A model generated the notes under the pieces. That model was not told the DNA's origin. It saw only the letters and a list, made by a program, of their open reading frames with translations, and made no database searches. From assembly GCF_014174495.1 (NCBI RefSeq), contig NZ_JACJHR010000024.1, positions 1 through 64,000 of the forward strand: DNA of 64,000 nt, written 5' to 3'. This document shows, one piece after another, positions 25,435-34,697 of this stretch; the stretch's first letter is position 1; each line of letters begins with the position of its first letter. The translations under genes and the position numbers were made by a program. Origin of the DNA: Amycolatopsis echigonensis. GTDB taxonomy: Bacteria > Actinomycetota > Actinomycetes > Mycobacteriales > Pseudonocardiaceae.

Positions 25435-26316
25435 CTAGAGGTTGTCCAGCGCACCGGTGCGACGCACCGCGGCCAGGTAGACGAGCATGATCACGACCGG
25501 AACCGTCGCGACGGTCGCGGCGAACGGCAGGTTGTTGGCCGCGCCGATGTTGTCGTACACGACGTTGCCGAGCATCTGCGAGGTGCCGCCGACGATCTTC
25601 ACCGCGATGTAGTCGCCGAGCGACAGCGAGAAGGTGAAGATCGATCCCGCGACGATCGCCGGGAACGTCAGCGGCAGGATCACCGAACGGAACGTGCGGA
25701 ACGATTTCGCGCCGAGGTCGCCGGAAGCGTCCACTAAGGACACCGGAAGCCGTTCGAGGCCCGCGTAGATCGGCAGGATCATGTACGGAAGCCAGAGGTA
25801 GGACAGCGTGATCACGGTCGAGGTGACGCCGTATCCCGGCCCGGAGATGCCGAGCGGGTTCAGCAGCCAGTTCAGCACCCCGTTGCCGGACAACAGGGTC
25901 CGCCACGCGTACGCCTTCACCAGGTAGCTCGCCCACAGCGGCGTCATCACCATGATCACCAGCACCCGCTGCGCCTTGGGCGACGCGAGTTTGGCCATCG
26001 CGAAGGCCATCGGGAACGCGATCACCGCGTCGATCACGGTCACCAGCAACGCGATGCCGACGGTGCGGAACGTGATCGTGCGATACACGGAATCACTGAA
26101 AAGAGTGACGAAGTTGTCGAAGGACCAGTCGGTGACCACCTTGCCGGTGAAGACGTCGGTGGACCAGAAGGCCGTGATGAAGAGGGCGGCGAGCGCGCCG
26201 AGATAGGCCAGGCCGAGCCAGAGCATCGGCGCGGTGAGCAGAAGGCCGAGGCGCAGCTGGGGTTTGCGGTGGAAGAAAGCCGAGATGCGGTGACTCGGCG
26301 GGCTCACGGCGGTCAT
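25435..26316 (-). CDS. potB: polyamine-type ABC transporter permease (PotB-like)
   Basis: A 293-aa permease with six membrane helices; the first (about residues 28-48) follows a 25-aa basic leader. The EAA loop is DASGDLGAKSFRTFRSVILPLTFP. It pairs with PotC to form the channel. The ATG at 26316 follows two strong hairpins (26351-26392 and 26401-26431) that separate it from the receptor gene, so permease expression is probably lower than that of the receptor. Confidence 0.88.
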   Translation of the reverse strand: MTAVSPPSHRISAFFHRKPQLRLGLLLTAPMLWLGLAYLGALAALFITAFWSTDVFTGKVVTDWSFDNFVTLFSDSVYRTITFRTVGIALLVTVIDAVIAFPMAFAMAKLASPKAQRVLVIMVMTPLWASYLVKAYAWRTLLSGNGVLNWLLNPLGISGPGYGVTSTVITLSYLWLPYMILPIYAGLERLPVSLVDASGDLGAKSFRTFRSVILPLTFPAIVAGSIFTFSLSLGDYIAVKIVGGTSQMLGNVVYDNIGAANNLPFAATVATVPVVIMLVYLAAVRRTGALDNL

Positions 26317-26350
26317 GTCGTAGCACTTTCCGGTGGAGAGGGGAGAAAAG

Positions 26351-26431
26351 CCGAGGGCCGCGGGAACTTTGGGGAGGGCCCGCGGCCCTCGGCGGACTCA
26401 CGGACGCCGGCGCGGTGGGTACCGGCGTCCG
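26351..26431 (-). terminator. two hairpins between potD and potB
   Basis: Reading with the operon, the first dyad is CGGACGCCGG (26401-26410)/CCGGCGTCCG (26422-26431), ten perfect pairs, just after the potD stop. The second is CCGAGGGCCGCGGG (26351-26364)/CCCGCGGCCCTCGG (26379-26392), fourteen perfect pairs, followed on the minus strand by CTTTTCTC. They fit a partial terminator that gives receptor excess, or mRNA 3'-end protection. Confidence 0.7.
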
Positions 26432-26441
26432 CGAGAGTCGA

Positions 26442-27647
26442 TCAGCCCTTGATCTCGGTCCAGGCCCGGGTCCAGTCGCCGTAGTCCTTGCACTTGACGT
26501 CCGTGCGGCCGTCGAGGCACTGCGGGATCGGCGTGGTCCAGTACTGGATCTTGGCGGCGTACGCGGCGTCGTTGGCGTGGTAGGTGTCGCACAGCGACTT
26601 GTCCTTGAACTCCGCGCAGGCCTTGGAGTTCGCCGGGGCCTCCCCGAAGTACTCGGCGACCTGTGCGTTCACCTTCGGGCTCGTGATGTAGTCCATCCAC
26701 TTGTACGCGCACGTCTTGTGCTGCGACTTCGCGGAAACCATCCAGGTGTCCGACCAGCCGGTCGCCCCCTCGCTCGGCACCGTGGCCGCGACCGGCGCGC
26801 CCTCGCTCTTCGCGAGGTTCACCGTCACCTGCCAGGCCGTGCCGATCACGCCGTCGCCGCTCTTGAGCGACTGCGTTTCCTTGAGGTAGTCCGACCAGTA
26901 CTCCTCGACCAGCGGGCGCTGCTTCTTGAGCAGGTCCGTGGCCGCCTTGAACTGCTTGTCGTCCAGTGCGTACGGGTTCTTGATGCCGAGGTCGGGCTGG
27001 TGCGCCATCAGGTACAGCGCGGCGTCGGCGATGTAGATCGGCGAGTCGTACGCGATGACCTTGCCCTTGAACTGCGACTTCTCGTCGAACATCGGCGACC
27101 ACGACTTCGGCTCCGGCTGCACCTTGTCGGTGCGGTAGGCCAGGACGTTCGCGCCCCAGCCGTGCGGGATGCCGTAGGCGACGTTGTTGACGCTGTTCCA
27201 CGACTTGTTCTTGAGGAACGGGTAAATGTCGTTGTAGTTCGGGACGAGCGCGGTGTTCACCGGCTCGACGTCGCCCGAGGCGACCAGCCGCAGCGAGGCG
27301 TCGCCGGACGCCGAAACCACGTCGTACTGCCCGGTCTTCATCAGCGTCACGGCCTCGTCCGAGGTGCCGAACGGCTTGACGTTGACCTTGCAGCCGGTCT
27401 GCTGCTCGAACGGCGTGACCCAGTTGACCTTCGCGTCGTTCGAGCCGTTTTCCGCGTAACCGGGCCACGCGAGCACGTTCAGCTGGCCTTCCGGCTGACC
27501 GAGCTGCGTCAGCGCGGCCAGCTTCGGCGGCGTGAAGCCCTGCGCGCCCGGCGCCGACCCCTTGGAGTCGGAGCCCGAGGTGCCGCAGGCAGCGAGCAGG
27601 AGGCTCACGCCGCACAGCCCTGCGAGCAGCGTCTTCCTGTTCTTCAT
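26442..27647 (-). CDS. potD: polyamine-type ABC transporter substrate-binding lipoprotein
   Basis: A 401-aa extracellular receptor of the PotD/PotF class. Signal peptide MKNRKTLLAGLCGVSLLLAAC with lipidated Cys at residue 21. The mature protein has the two-lobe fold: LNVLAWPGYAENGS opening, FEQQTGCKVNVKPFGTSDEAV, the middle hinge VAYGIPHGWGANVLAYRTD, and late GWSDTWMVSAKSQHKTCAYKWMDY. Ligand-contact residues cannot be assigned with certainty, but aromatic and acidic residues at the expected positions agree with a di- or polyamine ligand. The receptor gene lies between potA and the permeases, with hairpins after it. Confidence 0.88.
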   Translation of the reverse strand: MKNRKTLLAGLCGVSLLLAACGTSGSDSKGSAPGAQGFTPPKLAALTQLGQPEGQLNVLAWPGYAENGSNDAKVNWVTPFEQQTGCKVNVKPFGTSDEAVTLMKTGQYDVVSASGDASLRLVASGDVEPVNTALVPNYNDIYPFLKNKSWNSVNNVAYGIPHGWGANVLAYRTDKVQPEPKSWSPMFDEKSQFKGKVIAYDSPIYIADAALYLMAHQPDLGIKNPYALDDKQFKAATDLLKKQRPLVEEYWSDYLKETQSLKSGDGVIGTAWQVTVNLAKSEGAPVAATVPSEGATGWSDTWMVSAKSQHKTCAYKWMDYITSPKVNAQVAEYFGEAPANSKACAEFKDKSLCDTYHANDAAYAAKIQYWTTPIPQCLDGRTDVKCKDYGDWTRAWTEIKG

Positions 27648-27673
27648 AGCGAGAGAAACCTTCCCGTGAGGAA

Positions 27674-28750
27674 CTAGCCGGCTTCGGGGACCCGGAAACT
27701 GTGTTCGCGGCGCCAGCGCAGGCGAACGCGACCGTCGGCGAACTCGGTCGGCTCACTGGTGTTCTGGCGGACAACGGACAATTGGCCCCCGGCATCGAGC
27801 GCGACAGCGTAGCGCACTGTCGACCCGGCATATACGACATCCGTCACCGAACCGGTCGCGGAAGTCTCCCCGGGGCCCGCCGGCGAGGCGAGATCGCCGT
27901 CGATGCGGATCTTCTCCGGCCGGATGCTGTACAGCCCCGGCCTGCCGATCACCGCCTCCGCGCTGCGCCCGCTGAGCAGGTTCGACGTGCCGACGAAGCC
28001 TGCCACGAAAGCACTTGCCGGGCGTTCGTACACCTCGACCGGAGTACCGACCTGTTCGATGCGGCCCGCGTTGAACACGGCGATCCGGTCGCTCATGGTG
28101 AGCGCCTCGTCCTGATCGTGGGTGACGAAGACGAAGGTGATGCCGACCTCGCGCTGGATCTGCTTGAGCTCGACCTGCATGGTCTGGCGGAGCTTGAGGT
28201 CAAGCGCGCCAAGGGGTTCATCCAAAAGCAACACTTTCGGGCGATTCACGAGAGCACGGGCAAGTGCTACGCGCTGCCGCTGCCCGCCGGACATCTGCGA
28301 CGGTTTGCGATCGCCGAAATCCTCCAGCCGCACCGTGCGCAGCGCTTCCTTCGCGCGCTCGCGGCGTTCGGCTTTCGCGACCCGCTTGACTTTCAGGCCG
28401 TACTCCACGTTCTGCTGCACCGTCATGTGCGGGAAGAGCGCGTAGTCCTGGAAAACCGTGTTCACGTCTCGGTCGAACGGAGCCAGCTGGCTGACGTCCT
28501 TGCCTTCGAGCTCGATCGTGCCCGCGGTGGGCAGTTCGAACCCGGCGATCATCCGCAGCACGGTGGTCTTGCCGGAACCGGACGGGCCGAGCATCGAGAA
28601 GAACTCGCCGGGCGGGATGTCGAGGTCGACCCCGTCCACGGCGCGCACCTTGTCGAAGTGCTTTTCCAGTCCGGTGAGCCGGATCGCCGGCTGTCCGGTC
28701 TGCGGACGCCTTCCCGGCGACCGGGTCTCGGCGGGGGCTTGATGGGGCAT
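27674..28750 (-). CDS. potA: polyamine-type ABC transporter ATPase (PotA-like)
   Basis: A 358-aa ATPase that drives the PotBC channel. Walker [10 protein letters not shown] (about residues 54-62), Q-loop [13 protein letters not shown], signature [15 protein letters not shown], Walker [13 protein letters not shown] and the switch His in [11 protein letters not shown]. The C-terminal TOBE-type domain (about 250-358) is regulatory. The ATG at 28750 is used; an upstream GTG-type start would reach toward the aldehyde dehydrogenase stop. The 32-bp gap to that gene suggests that the dehydrogenase and importer form one operon. Confidence 0.9.
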   Translation of the reverse strand: MPHQAPAETRSPGRRPQTGQPAIRLTGLEKHFDKVRAVDGVDLDIPPGEFFSMLGPSGSGKTTVLRMIAGFELPTAGTIELEGKDVSQLAPFDRDVNTVFQDYALFPHMTVQQNVEYGLKVKRVAKAERRERAKEALRTVRLEDFGDRKPSQMSGGQRQRVALARALVNRPKVLLLDEPLGALDLKLRQTMQVELKQIQREVGITFVFVTHDQDEALTMSDRIAVFNAGRIEQVGTPVEVYERPASAFVAGFVGTSNLLSGRSAEAVIGRPGLYSIRPEKIRIDGDLASPAGPGETSATGSVTDVVYAGSTVRYAVALDAGGQLSVVRQNTSEPTEFADGRVRLRWRREHSFRVPEAG

Positions 28751-28782
28751 GACGGGCCTTCCGATGGATCTGGTCACGACGG

Positions 28783-30198
28783 CTACAGCGCACTCATCAC
28801 GTGCTTGACGCGGGTGTAGTCCTCGAGGCCGTACAGCGAGAGGTCCTTGCCGTAGCCGGACCGCTTGAACCCGCCGTGCGGCATCTCGGCCACGAGCGGA
28901 ATGTGCGTGTTGATCCACACGCAGCCGAAGTCGAGCTTCGCCGAGAACCGCATGGCGCGCTGGTGGTCCTTGGTCCAGACCGAGGAGGCGAGGCCGTACG
29001 GAACCCCGTTGGCCTGCTTGAGCGCCTCGTCGTCCTCGGTGAACCGCTGCACCGTGATGACCGGGCCGAAGACCTCGTTCTGGATGATCTCGTCGTCCTG
29101 CCGGAGACCGGAAACCACGGTGGCCTCGTAGAAGTAGCCCTCGTCACCGGAACGCCGTCCTCCACAGTGGACAGTCGCGTGCTCCGGCAGCCGGTCGATG
29201 AAGCCGGAGACCTTTTCCAGCTGTGCGGCGTTGTTGAGCGGACCGAAGGCGACGTCGTCGCCCGTGCCGGTCTTGTTCGCTTCGGCCTGCCGGGTGAGCG
29301 CGTTGACGAAAGTGTCGTGCACGTCTTCGTGCACCAGCACGCGAGTGGCGGCGGTGCAGTCCTGGCCCGCGTTGAAGTACCCGGCCGCGGCGATGGCTTC
29401 GGCGGCCGCTTCGAGATCGGCGTCCGGGAACACGATCACCGGGGCCTTGCCGCCCAGTTCAAGGTGCACGCGCTTGACGTCGTGCGCCGCCGAACCGGCC
29501 ACCTCGATGCCCGCTCGCACCGAGCCGGTGATCGACACCATCGCCGGAATGTCGTGCTCTACCAACGCACGTCCGGTGTCGCGGTCGCCGCAGATCACGT
29601 TGAACACGCCCGCGGGCAGGTGCTCGCCGCAGATCTCGGCGAGCAGCAGCGTGGAGGCGGGCGTGGTGTCGGACGGCTTGAGCACGATGGTGTTGCCCGC
29701 GGCGAGCGCCGGCGCGATCTTCCAGATCGCCATCATCAGCGGGTAGTTCCACGGCGTCACCTGCGCGCAGACGCCGACCGGCTCACGGCGGATGAACGAC
29801 GTGTGGCCTTCCATGTACTCGCCGGCCGAACGGCCTTCCAGCACGCGCGCGGCGCCGGCGAAGAAGCGCACCTGGTCGATGACCGCGGGCAGCTCCTCCT
29901 CCATGGTCAGCGCGAACGGCTTTCCGGTGTCCTTCGCTTCGACGCGGATGATCTCCTCGCTCCGCGCCTCGAGCGCGTCGGCGATCTTGAGCAGCGCGAG
30001 CTGCCGCTGCGCCGGGGTGGTCTCGCGCCAGCTTTCGAACGCTTCCGCGGCGACCTTGAGCGCGCGGTCCACGTCCTCGGCGCCGGCCACCGGCGCGGTG
30101 CAGTACGCACGGCCGGTAACCGGGTCGACGATTTCCGCGACCTTTCCGGACAGCGAGTCGACGTAGGTCCCGCCGACGTAGTGCTTCAACTCCTGCAC
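28783..30198 (-). CDS. patD: gamma-aminobutyraldehyde dehydrogenase
   Basis: A 471-aa NAD-dependent aldehyde dehydrogenase. Catalytic Cys lies in [14 protein letters not shown], a stretch nearly identical to the one in PatD-type aminobutyraldehyde dehydrogenases; the general-base Glu is in [11 protein letters not shown], and the cofactor motif is SITGSVRAG. It would oxidise 4-aminobutanal, formed from putrescine, to GABA. GTG at 30198 is the best start: AGGAGG lies six bases upstream, whereas longer forms begin in the regulatory dyad. It precedes potA by 32 bases and is divergent from a GntR regulator. Confidence 0.87.
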   Translation of the reverse strand: MQELKHYVGGTYVDSLSGKVAEIVDPVTGRAYCTAPVAGAEDVDRALKVAAEAFESWRETTPAQRQLALLKIADALEARSEEIIRVEAKDTGKPFALTMEEELPAVIDQVRFFAGAARVLEGRSAGEYMEGHTSFIRREPVGVCAQVTPWNYPLMMAIWKIAPALAAGNTIVLKPSDTTPASTLLLAEICGEHLPAGVFNVICGDRDTGRALVEHDIPAMVSITGSVRAGIEVAGSAAHDVKRVHLELGGKAPVIVFPDADLEAAAEAIAAAGYFNAGQDCTAATRVLVHEDVHDTFVNALTRQAEANKTGTGDDVAFGPLNNAAQLEKVSGFIDRLPEHATVHCGGRRSGDEGYFYEATVVSGLRQDDEIIQNEVFGPVITVQRFTEDDEALKQANGVPYGLASSVWTKDHQRAMRFSAKLDFGCVWINTHIPLVAEMPHGGFKRSGYGKDLSLYGLEDYTRVKHVMSAL

Positions 30199-30228
30199 GC
30201 GTGCGCCTCCTGACTCTCCGTGGCAGGA

Positions 30229-30252
30229 TGAAACATATAACTCCATATTTCA
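30229..30252. promoter_or_regulatory. AT-rich dyad between patD and gntR-type regulator
   Basis: TGAAACATAT, six bases, ATATTTCA is an imperfect palindrome in an otherwise GC-rich divergent promoter region. It is well placed to be the operator of the adjacent FadR-type regulator and to overlap the patD promoter. Confidence 0.5.
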
Positions 30253-30311
30253 AATGACAAGGCCCTGGGGCAGGATTGGCTCCAACGGATGCCGAGACGG
30301 GTGGACCAACG

Positions 30312-31055
30312 ATGCGCAAGGAGATGTCGAACAGCGCACGACTGGCGATGTTCGCCCCGCTGGACCAGGTGGGGCGCGCGGAGGCGGTCGCGGCGCGGCT
30401 TTTCGACGCCATCACGCTGGGTCTCCTCGACGACGCCGAGCAGTTGCCGAGCGAGGCCGAACTCGCCGCTCAGTTCCGCGTCTCCACGGTCACCGTGCGC
30501 GAGGCGCTCGCGGTGCTGCGGCAACAGGGCCTCGTCGAAACGCGGCGCGGGCGGGGCGGCGGCAGCTTCGTGCGCACCCCGGACTGGCCCGCGCAGAGTT
30601 CGTGGGCCGAACGCCTGCGATTGGTCTCAATGGCTGAACTTCGCGACTTCGGCGACCACTACCTCGCCGTCGCGGGTTCGGCCGCGAAGCTCGCCGCCGA
30701 ACGCAGCACCCCCGAAGATCTCGAACGGCTGCGACTCACCGCGGAAGACCTCCTCGGCGCGAGCGGCCCGGACGCGACCCGTGCGGAGCGGCATTTCCAC
30801 CTCGAAGTCGCCGCCGCCGCACAGTCCCCGCGGCTCACCAACCAGGAAGTTCAGCTGCAGAGCGAACACGGCGTATTGCTGTGGGCGCCCCTCGGCGACA
30901 AGGAAACCTGCCGGGGGTCCTACGCTGAGCACCAGGCGATCGTCTCCGCGATCGCCTCGGCCGACGGCGATCGGGCGCGCGCCTTGACCGAGGACCACCT
31001 CCTCGGAGCGCTCGACCGGCTCGCGGATCTGCACCTGTCCCTCGAAACGCCGTAA
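30312..31055 (+). CDS. GntR-family (FadR-type) regulator
   Basis: A 247-aa transcription factor. The winged helix-turn-helix lies at about residues 20-85 (LPSEAELAAQFRVSTVTVREALAVLRQQGLVETRRGRGGGSFV), and the all-helical FCD-type effector domain at about 105-245 has the metal/ligand His residues in AERHFHLEVAAAAQ and YAEHQAIVSAI. ATG at 30312 is preferred; the frame is open 12 codons earlier. It is divergent from patD-potADBC and followed 33 bases later by the Cache-type protein, so the three are probably linked in amine sensing and control. Confidence 0.88.
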   Translation: MRKEMSNSARLAMFAPLDQVGRAEAVAARLFDAITLGLLDDAEQLPSEAELAAQFRVSTVTVREALAVLRQQGLVETRRGRGGGSFVRTPDWPAQSSWAERLRLVSMAELRDFGDHYLAVAGSAAKLAAERSTPEDLERLRLTAEDLLGASGPDATRAERHFHLEVAAAAQSPRLTNQEVQLQSEHGVLLWAPLGDKETCRGSYAEHQAIVSAIASADGDRARALTEDHLLGALDRLADLHLSLETP

Positions 31056-31088
31056 GCTCCGATGACCCCGCATCACGAGGTGAGCATC

Positions 31089-31829
31089 GTGACCGACACC
31101 CGCACGCTGACCGGCGAAGAGGTAGTGACCCAGGTTTCCTCCCTCGTCGAGGAGATTTTCGCGCGCCTGAAACCAGTTCTGGCCGCCGCCGAAGCGCTGC
31201 TCGCCGAAACCGGCGACCTGTCCGCCGAAGCACTGCACGCGATCCGGCCGCAGGTCATCGAGGCGCTCGGCGGCCTCGTGGTCGGCGCGGGCTTCGTGAG
31301 CGCGCCGAATGTCTTGGCTGATCAGGAACTCGGCTTCGAATGGTGGACTTCCTGCCGCACCGACGACGGTTCGCCGGAACAGCTGCTCATCAGCCTCGAT
31401 CCGGAGAGCCCCAATTTCCTGGACTACACGCGGCAATCGTGGTTCACCGTCCCGCGCGACAGCGGACGCCGCCACGTCAACGGGCCGTACGTGGACTATC
31501 TCTGCACCGACGAGTACACGCTCACCTTTACCGTTCCCGTTACGCGCGGTGAGGAATTCGCCGGGGTCGTTGGTGCGGACGTGTATGTGCGCGAATTCGA
31601 GCGCACGGTGAGTCGCCGGCTTCGCGCGCTCGGCCGGACCGCCGCGTTGCTCAACGCGCAGGGCCGGGTGATCGTGTCGAACAGCGTGCGGAAGGCGACC
31701 GGGTCGCTGGTGCGCGAGATCGACGTGCCCGCCTGGTGGGCGTCCGGGGCGGAACCGTATACGGCGCCGAGCGGGATGACGTTGCGGCGGTGCGGGGATT
31801 CGCCGATCACGTTGCTGGCCACGACCTGA
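31089..31829 (+). CDS. soluble stand-alone Cache/PDC-domain sensor
   Basis: A 246-aa protein that looks like the extracellular ligand-binding module of chemoreceptors and kinases but has no membrane segment, signal peptide or output domain. A helical N terminus (residues 1-65) precedes the Cache core: ESPNFLDYTRQSWFTVP, NGPYVDYLCTDEYTLTFTVPV and GVVGADVYVREFE, the pattern in which amine and amino-acid Cache domains bind the ligand amino group. Start: GTG at 31089 with GAGG eight bases upstream; an ATG nine codons earlier has no clear ribosome site. It follows the GntR gene and its last 23 bases overlap the convergent PucR gene. Confidence 0.75.
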   Translation: MTDTRTLTGEEVVTQVSSLVEEIFARLKPVLAAAEALLAETGDLSAEALHAIRPQVIEALGGLVVGAGFVSAPNVLADQELGFEWWTSCRTDDGSPEQLLISLDPESPNFLDYTRQSWFTVPRDSGRRHVNGPYVDYLCTDEYTLTFTVPVTRGEEFAGVVGADVYVREFERTVSRRLRALGRTAALLNAQGRVIVSNSVRKATGSLVREIDVPAWWASGAEPYTAPSGMTLRRCGDSPITLLATT

Positions 31830-33237
31830 CCTGGAGCGCGAACCACAATTCCGCGCGGACGCCCGGTGCGTCGAGGTCCCGGCCCAGCAGCTCAGCCGTT
31901 TTGGCGACCCGGTTGCGCAACGTGTGCCGGTGCACGCCGAGCTTCGTCGCGGCGAGGTCCCAATGGCCGTGGTGTTCGAGCCAGCAGCGCAGCGACAGCT
32001 CCAGGTCGCCGCGGCCGGTCCGGTCGAACTCCCTTACCGGCGCGAGAAGCTGATCGGAAAACGCTTGCGCGGCTTGCTGATCGACCAAGCCAAGCAGTCC
32101 GGCTCCGGCATGATCGGCGTAGCGCAGCATCGGCACCCGCTGCGTGCGCGCCGCTTCGGCCGCCTCTTCCGCCTGCCGAAGCGCGGCCGGAAAATCCCCC
32201 GTGGACAGTCCACTGTGGAACTCCCCGGTCTCCGCGGCGATCTCGCTCACCTCGTCGTTCTCCGCCAGCACGATCAGCTTGTCGCCGCGGTGAGCGGCGA
32301 ACACTTGCCCGGCAAGGGTTTCCAGCCGCTCGTACAGCGTGTTACGAGCGGCCTTGCTCCCGGCCACGGCGAGCACCGTCCACGGCTGTTGAGGAAGATC
32401 CGGCACGACCTCTCGGGCTAGCTCGTGCTGACCCGCGGCGAGCAGCTCCAGAACGCCGGTATGCAGCTGGGACAGCGAGAGCCGCTGGGCCCGGTCCTGT
32501 TCCAGGGCAAGAGAAAGCAGCGAGACCGCTGTGTTGACGATGTGCTGTCCGGTGCTGTCCAACGGCTCCGCGGTACCAACCGCCAACGCGCCCCGCGTGT
32601 GCAGAGTCTGGATGACGACCTCGTCGTCGCCATGAGATACCACGCGCGTGCCCGCGCGAAGACCGGTCACGTCCAGTTCGACGCTGCGTGCTTTGGCCGA
32701 CGACGCCTCACGCACGCGTCCGGCGGAGTCGTAAAGCACCACCCAGCCGTCGATGAGCCGAGCGAGCCGCCGCACCACTCCCCCGGCGCCGCTGCGCCCG
32801 ACCGCGGTCCGGGTCAGCTCCTGCTGGGCGCGGCCGATCCGCACTGTCGCGGCGTACTCGTCGGCCGCGACCGACCGGGACACCGCGCGCGTGATCGCGA
32901 TGAACGGCGTCCGCCGCGGCACCTCCAGCACCGGCAATCCGACCTCGTCGGCGACCGCTACCAGCGCGTCCGGCACCTGTGCGTGGCTCAGCCCGACGCC
33001 GAACCCGAGCCCGGCGACGTCCGCGTCGACCAGCCTCCGGACGTACGGCTCATACGTCGCGCTGTAGAGCGTCAGACCGGTCGTGAGCAGCAGTTCCCCG
33101 CCTTCGAGGAAGCTTTGCGGATCGGTCAGCTCGGTGGGATGCACCCAGCCGATCGGGCGGTCCAGCCCGGCCTCGCCCGCGACCACGCGCAGGCCGAGCG
33201 CGGGTTCGGCGGCCAGCGCCCGCAGGGTGAGTGCCAT
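31807..33237 (-). CDS. PucR-family transcriptional regulator
   Basis: A 476-aa activator/repressor. The N-terminal PucR domain (residues 1-125: VVAGEAGLDRPIGWVHPTEL, GGELLLTTG) is followed by a GGDEF-like middle region and ends in the PucR-type helix-turn-helix (ELSLRCWLEHHGHWDLAATKLGVHRHTLRNRVAKTAELLGRDL, about residues 410-455). Family members control purine, GABA and amine catabolism. The ATG at 33237 is 104 bases from the divergent gabT, with a dyad between them, so gabT-aldehyde dehydrogenase is the likely target. Confidence 0.88.
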   Translation of the reverse strand: MALTLRALAAEPALGLRVVAGEAGLDRPIGWVHPTELTDPQSFLEGGELLLTTGLTLYSATYEPYVRRLVDADVAGLGFGVGLSHAQVPDALVAVADEVGLPVLEVPRRTPFIAITRAVSRSVAADEYAATVRIGRAQQELTRTAVGRSGAGGVVRRLARLIDGWVVLYDSAGRVREASSAKARSVELDVTGLRAGTRVVSHGDDEVVIQTLHTRGALAVGTAEPLDSTGQHIVNTAVSLLSLALEQDRAQRLSLSQLHTGVLELLAAGQHELAREVVPDLPQQPWTVLAVAGSKAARNTLYERLETLAGQVFAAHRGDKLIVLAENDEVSEIAAETGEFHSGLSTGDFPAALRQAEEAAEAARTQRVPMLRYADHAGAGLLGLVDQQAAQAFSDQLLAPVREFDRTGRGDLELSLRCWLEHHGHWDLAATKLGVHRHTLRNRVAKTAELLGRDLDAPGVRAELWFALQVRSWPAT

Positions 33238-33242
33238 AACGG

Positions 33243-33264
33243 CCAATTGTAGCCGTCGAATTGG
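33243..33264. promoter_or_regulatory. CCAATT-N10-AATTGG dyad, candidate PucR operator
   Basis: Perfect six-base inverted repeat (33243-33248 and 33259-33264) whose centre lies 16 bases before the PucR start and about 85 bases before gabT. The half-sites are 16 bp apart, suited to a dimeric regulator controlling both divergent genes. Confidence 0.5.
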
Positions 33265-33341
33265 ACAGAACGGCCAGCTGACGGCGGGCGGGGCAGGCCC
33301 CATCCTGAGGGGCGACCCACCCACGCGTACAGGAGCGAGCC

Positions 33342-34697
33342 TTGACCACCAGCACCGCCGCCGAGCCGCAGGCTCCGGCACCCCGGCAGCGCAGGCTGCA
33401 GACCGAGATCCCCGGACCCGCCTCCCGCGCGCTGCAGGACCGCCGCGTGAACGCGGTCGCCGCCGGGGTCGCGTCGACGCTGCCCGCCTACATCACCTCC
33501 GCCAGCGGCGGGCTGCTCACCGACGCCGACGGCAACGTGCTGATCGACTTCGGTTCCGGGATCGCAGTGACGAGCGTCGGGCACTCCGCGCCCGAGGTCG
33601 TCGACCGGGTGCGCGAGCAGGCGTCGCTGTTCACCCACACCTGTTTCATGGTGACCCCGTACGAGGGTTACGTGGAGGTGTGCGAGGCGCTGGGCGAGCT
33701 GACGCCGGGCGATCACGCGAAGAAGTCGGTGCTGTTCAACTCCGGTGCCGAGGCGGTCGAGAACGCGGTGAAGATCGCCCGCACCGCCACCGGTCGCCAG
33801 GCCGTCGTGGTGTTCGACCACGCCTACCACGGCCGCACCAACCTGACCATGGGGATGACCGCGAAATCGGTGCCCTACAAGCACGGTTTCGGGCCGTTCG
33901 CGCCCGAGGTGTACCGCGTGCCGGGCTCGTACCCGTACCGCGACGGGCTGGCCGGACCGGAGGCCGCGCGGCAGGCGATCGACCGGATCGAGAAGCAGAT
34001 CGGCGGCGACCAGGTCGCGGCCGTCGTGCTCGAACCGATCCAGGGCGAGGGCGGGTTCATCGAGCCCGCGCCCGGTTTCCTTCCCGCGATTTCCTCCTGG
34101 TGCGAGGCGAACGGCGTCGTGTTCGTCGCCGACGAGGTGCAGACCGGCTTCTGCCGCACCGGCAACTGGTTCGCCTCGGCGCACGAGGACGTCGTCCCCG
34201 ACCTGGTCTGCACGGCCAAGGGCATCGCGGGCGGTCTGCCGCTCGCCGCGGTGACCGGTCGCGCGGAGCTGCTCGACGCGGTCGGCCCGGGCGGGCTCGG
34301 CGGGACCTACGGCGGCAACCCGATCGCGTGTGCCGCGGCGCTGGGCGCGATCGAGACCATGCGCAACGAGGACCTGGCCGGTTCCGCGCGGCGCATCGAA
34401 GAGCAGATGCTGCCGCGACTTCGGTCGCTGGCCGCGGAAACCGGCGTGATCGGCGACGTGCGCGGACGCGGCGCGATGCTGGCGGCCGAGTTCGTCAAGC
34501 CGGGCACGAACAAGCCGGACGCTGACCTCACGAAACGCATCGCCGCCGCCTGCCATGCACAGGGCGTCGTGGTGCTGACCTGCGGCACGTACGGCAACGT
34601 CGTCCGGCTGCTTCCCCCGCTGTCCCTGTCCAACGAGCTGCTCGACGAAGGCCTCGCCGTTCTCGAGTACGCGATCCGCACGGAGGCCCGCAAGTGA
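33342..34697 (+). CDS. gabT: 4-aminobutyrate aminotransferase
   Basis: A 451-aa class III PLP aminotransferase that converts GABA and 2-oxoglutarate to succinate semialdehyde and glutamate. PLP-site features: NSGAEAVENAVKIAR, HAYHGRTNLTMGMT, FVADEVQTGFCRTG (Asp to the pyridine N) and the Schiff-base Lys in CTAKGIAGGLPLAAVTGR. It begins with TTG at 33342, supported by AGGAG seven bases upstream. It overlaps the next gene by four bases (GTGA), so translation is coupled. Likely PucR target. Confidence 0.92.
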   Translation: MTTSTAAEPQAPAPRQRRLQTEIPGPASRALQDRRVNAVAAGVASTLPAYITSASGGLLTDADGNVLIDFGSGIAVTSVGHSAPEVVDRVREQASLFTHTCFMVTPYEGYVEVCEALGELTPGDHAKKSVLFNSGAEAVENAVKIARTATGRQAVVVFDHAYHGRTNLTMGMTAKSVPYKHGFGPFAPEVYRVPGSYPYRDGLAGPEAARQAIDRIEKQIGGDQVAAVVLEPIQGEGGFIEPAPGFLPAISSWCEANGVVFVADEVQTGFCRTGNWFASAHEDVVPDLVCTAKGIAGGLPLAAVTGRAELLDAVGPGGLGGTYGGNPIACAAALGAIETMRNEDLAGSARRIEEQMLPRLRSLAAETGVIGDVRGRGAMLAAEFVKPGTNKPDADLTKRIAAACHAQGVVVLTCGTYGNVVRLLPPLSLSNELLDEGLAVLEYAIRTEARK

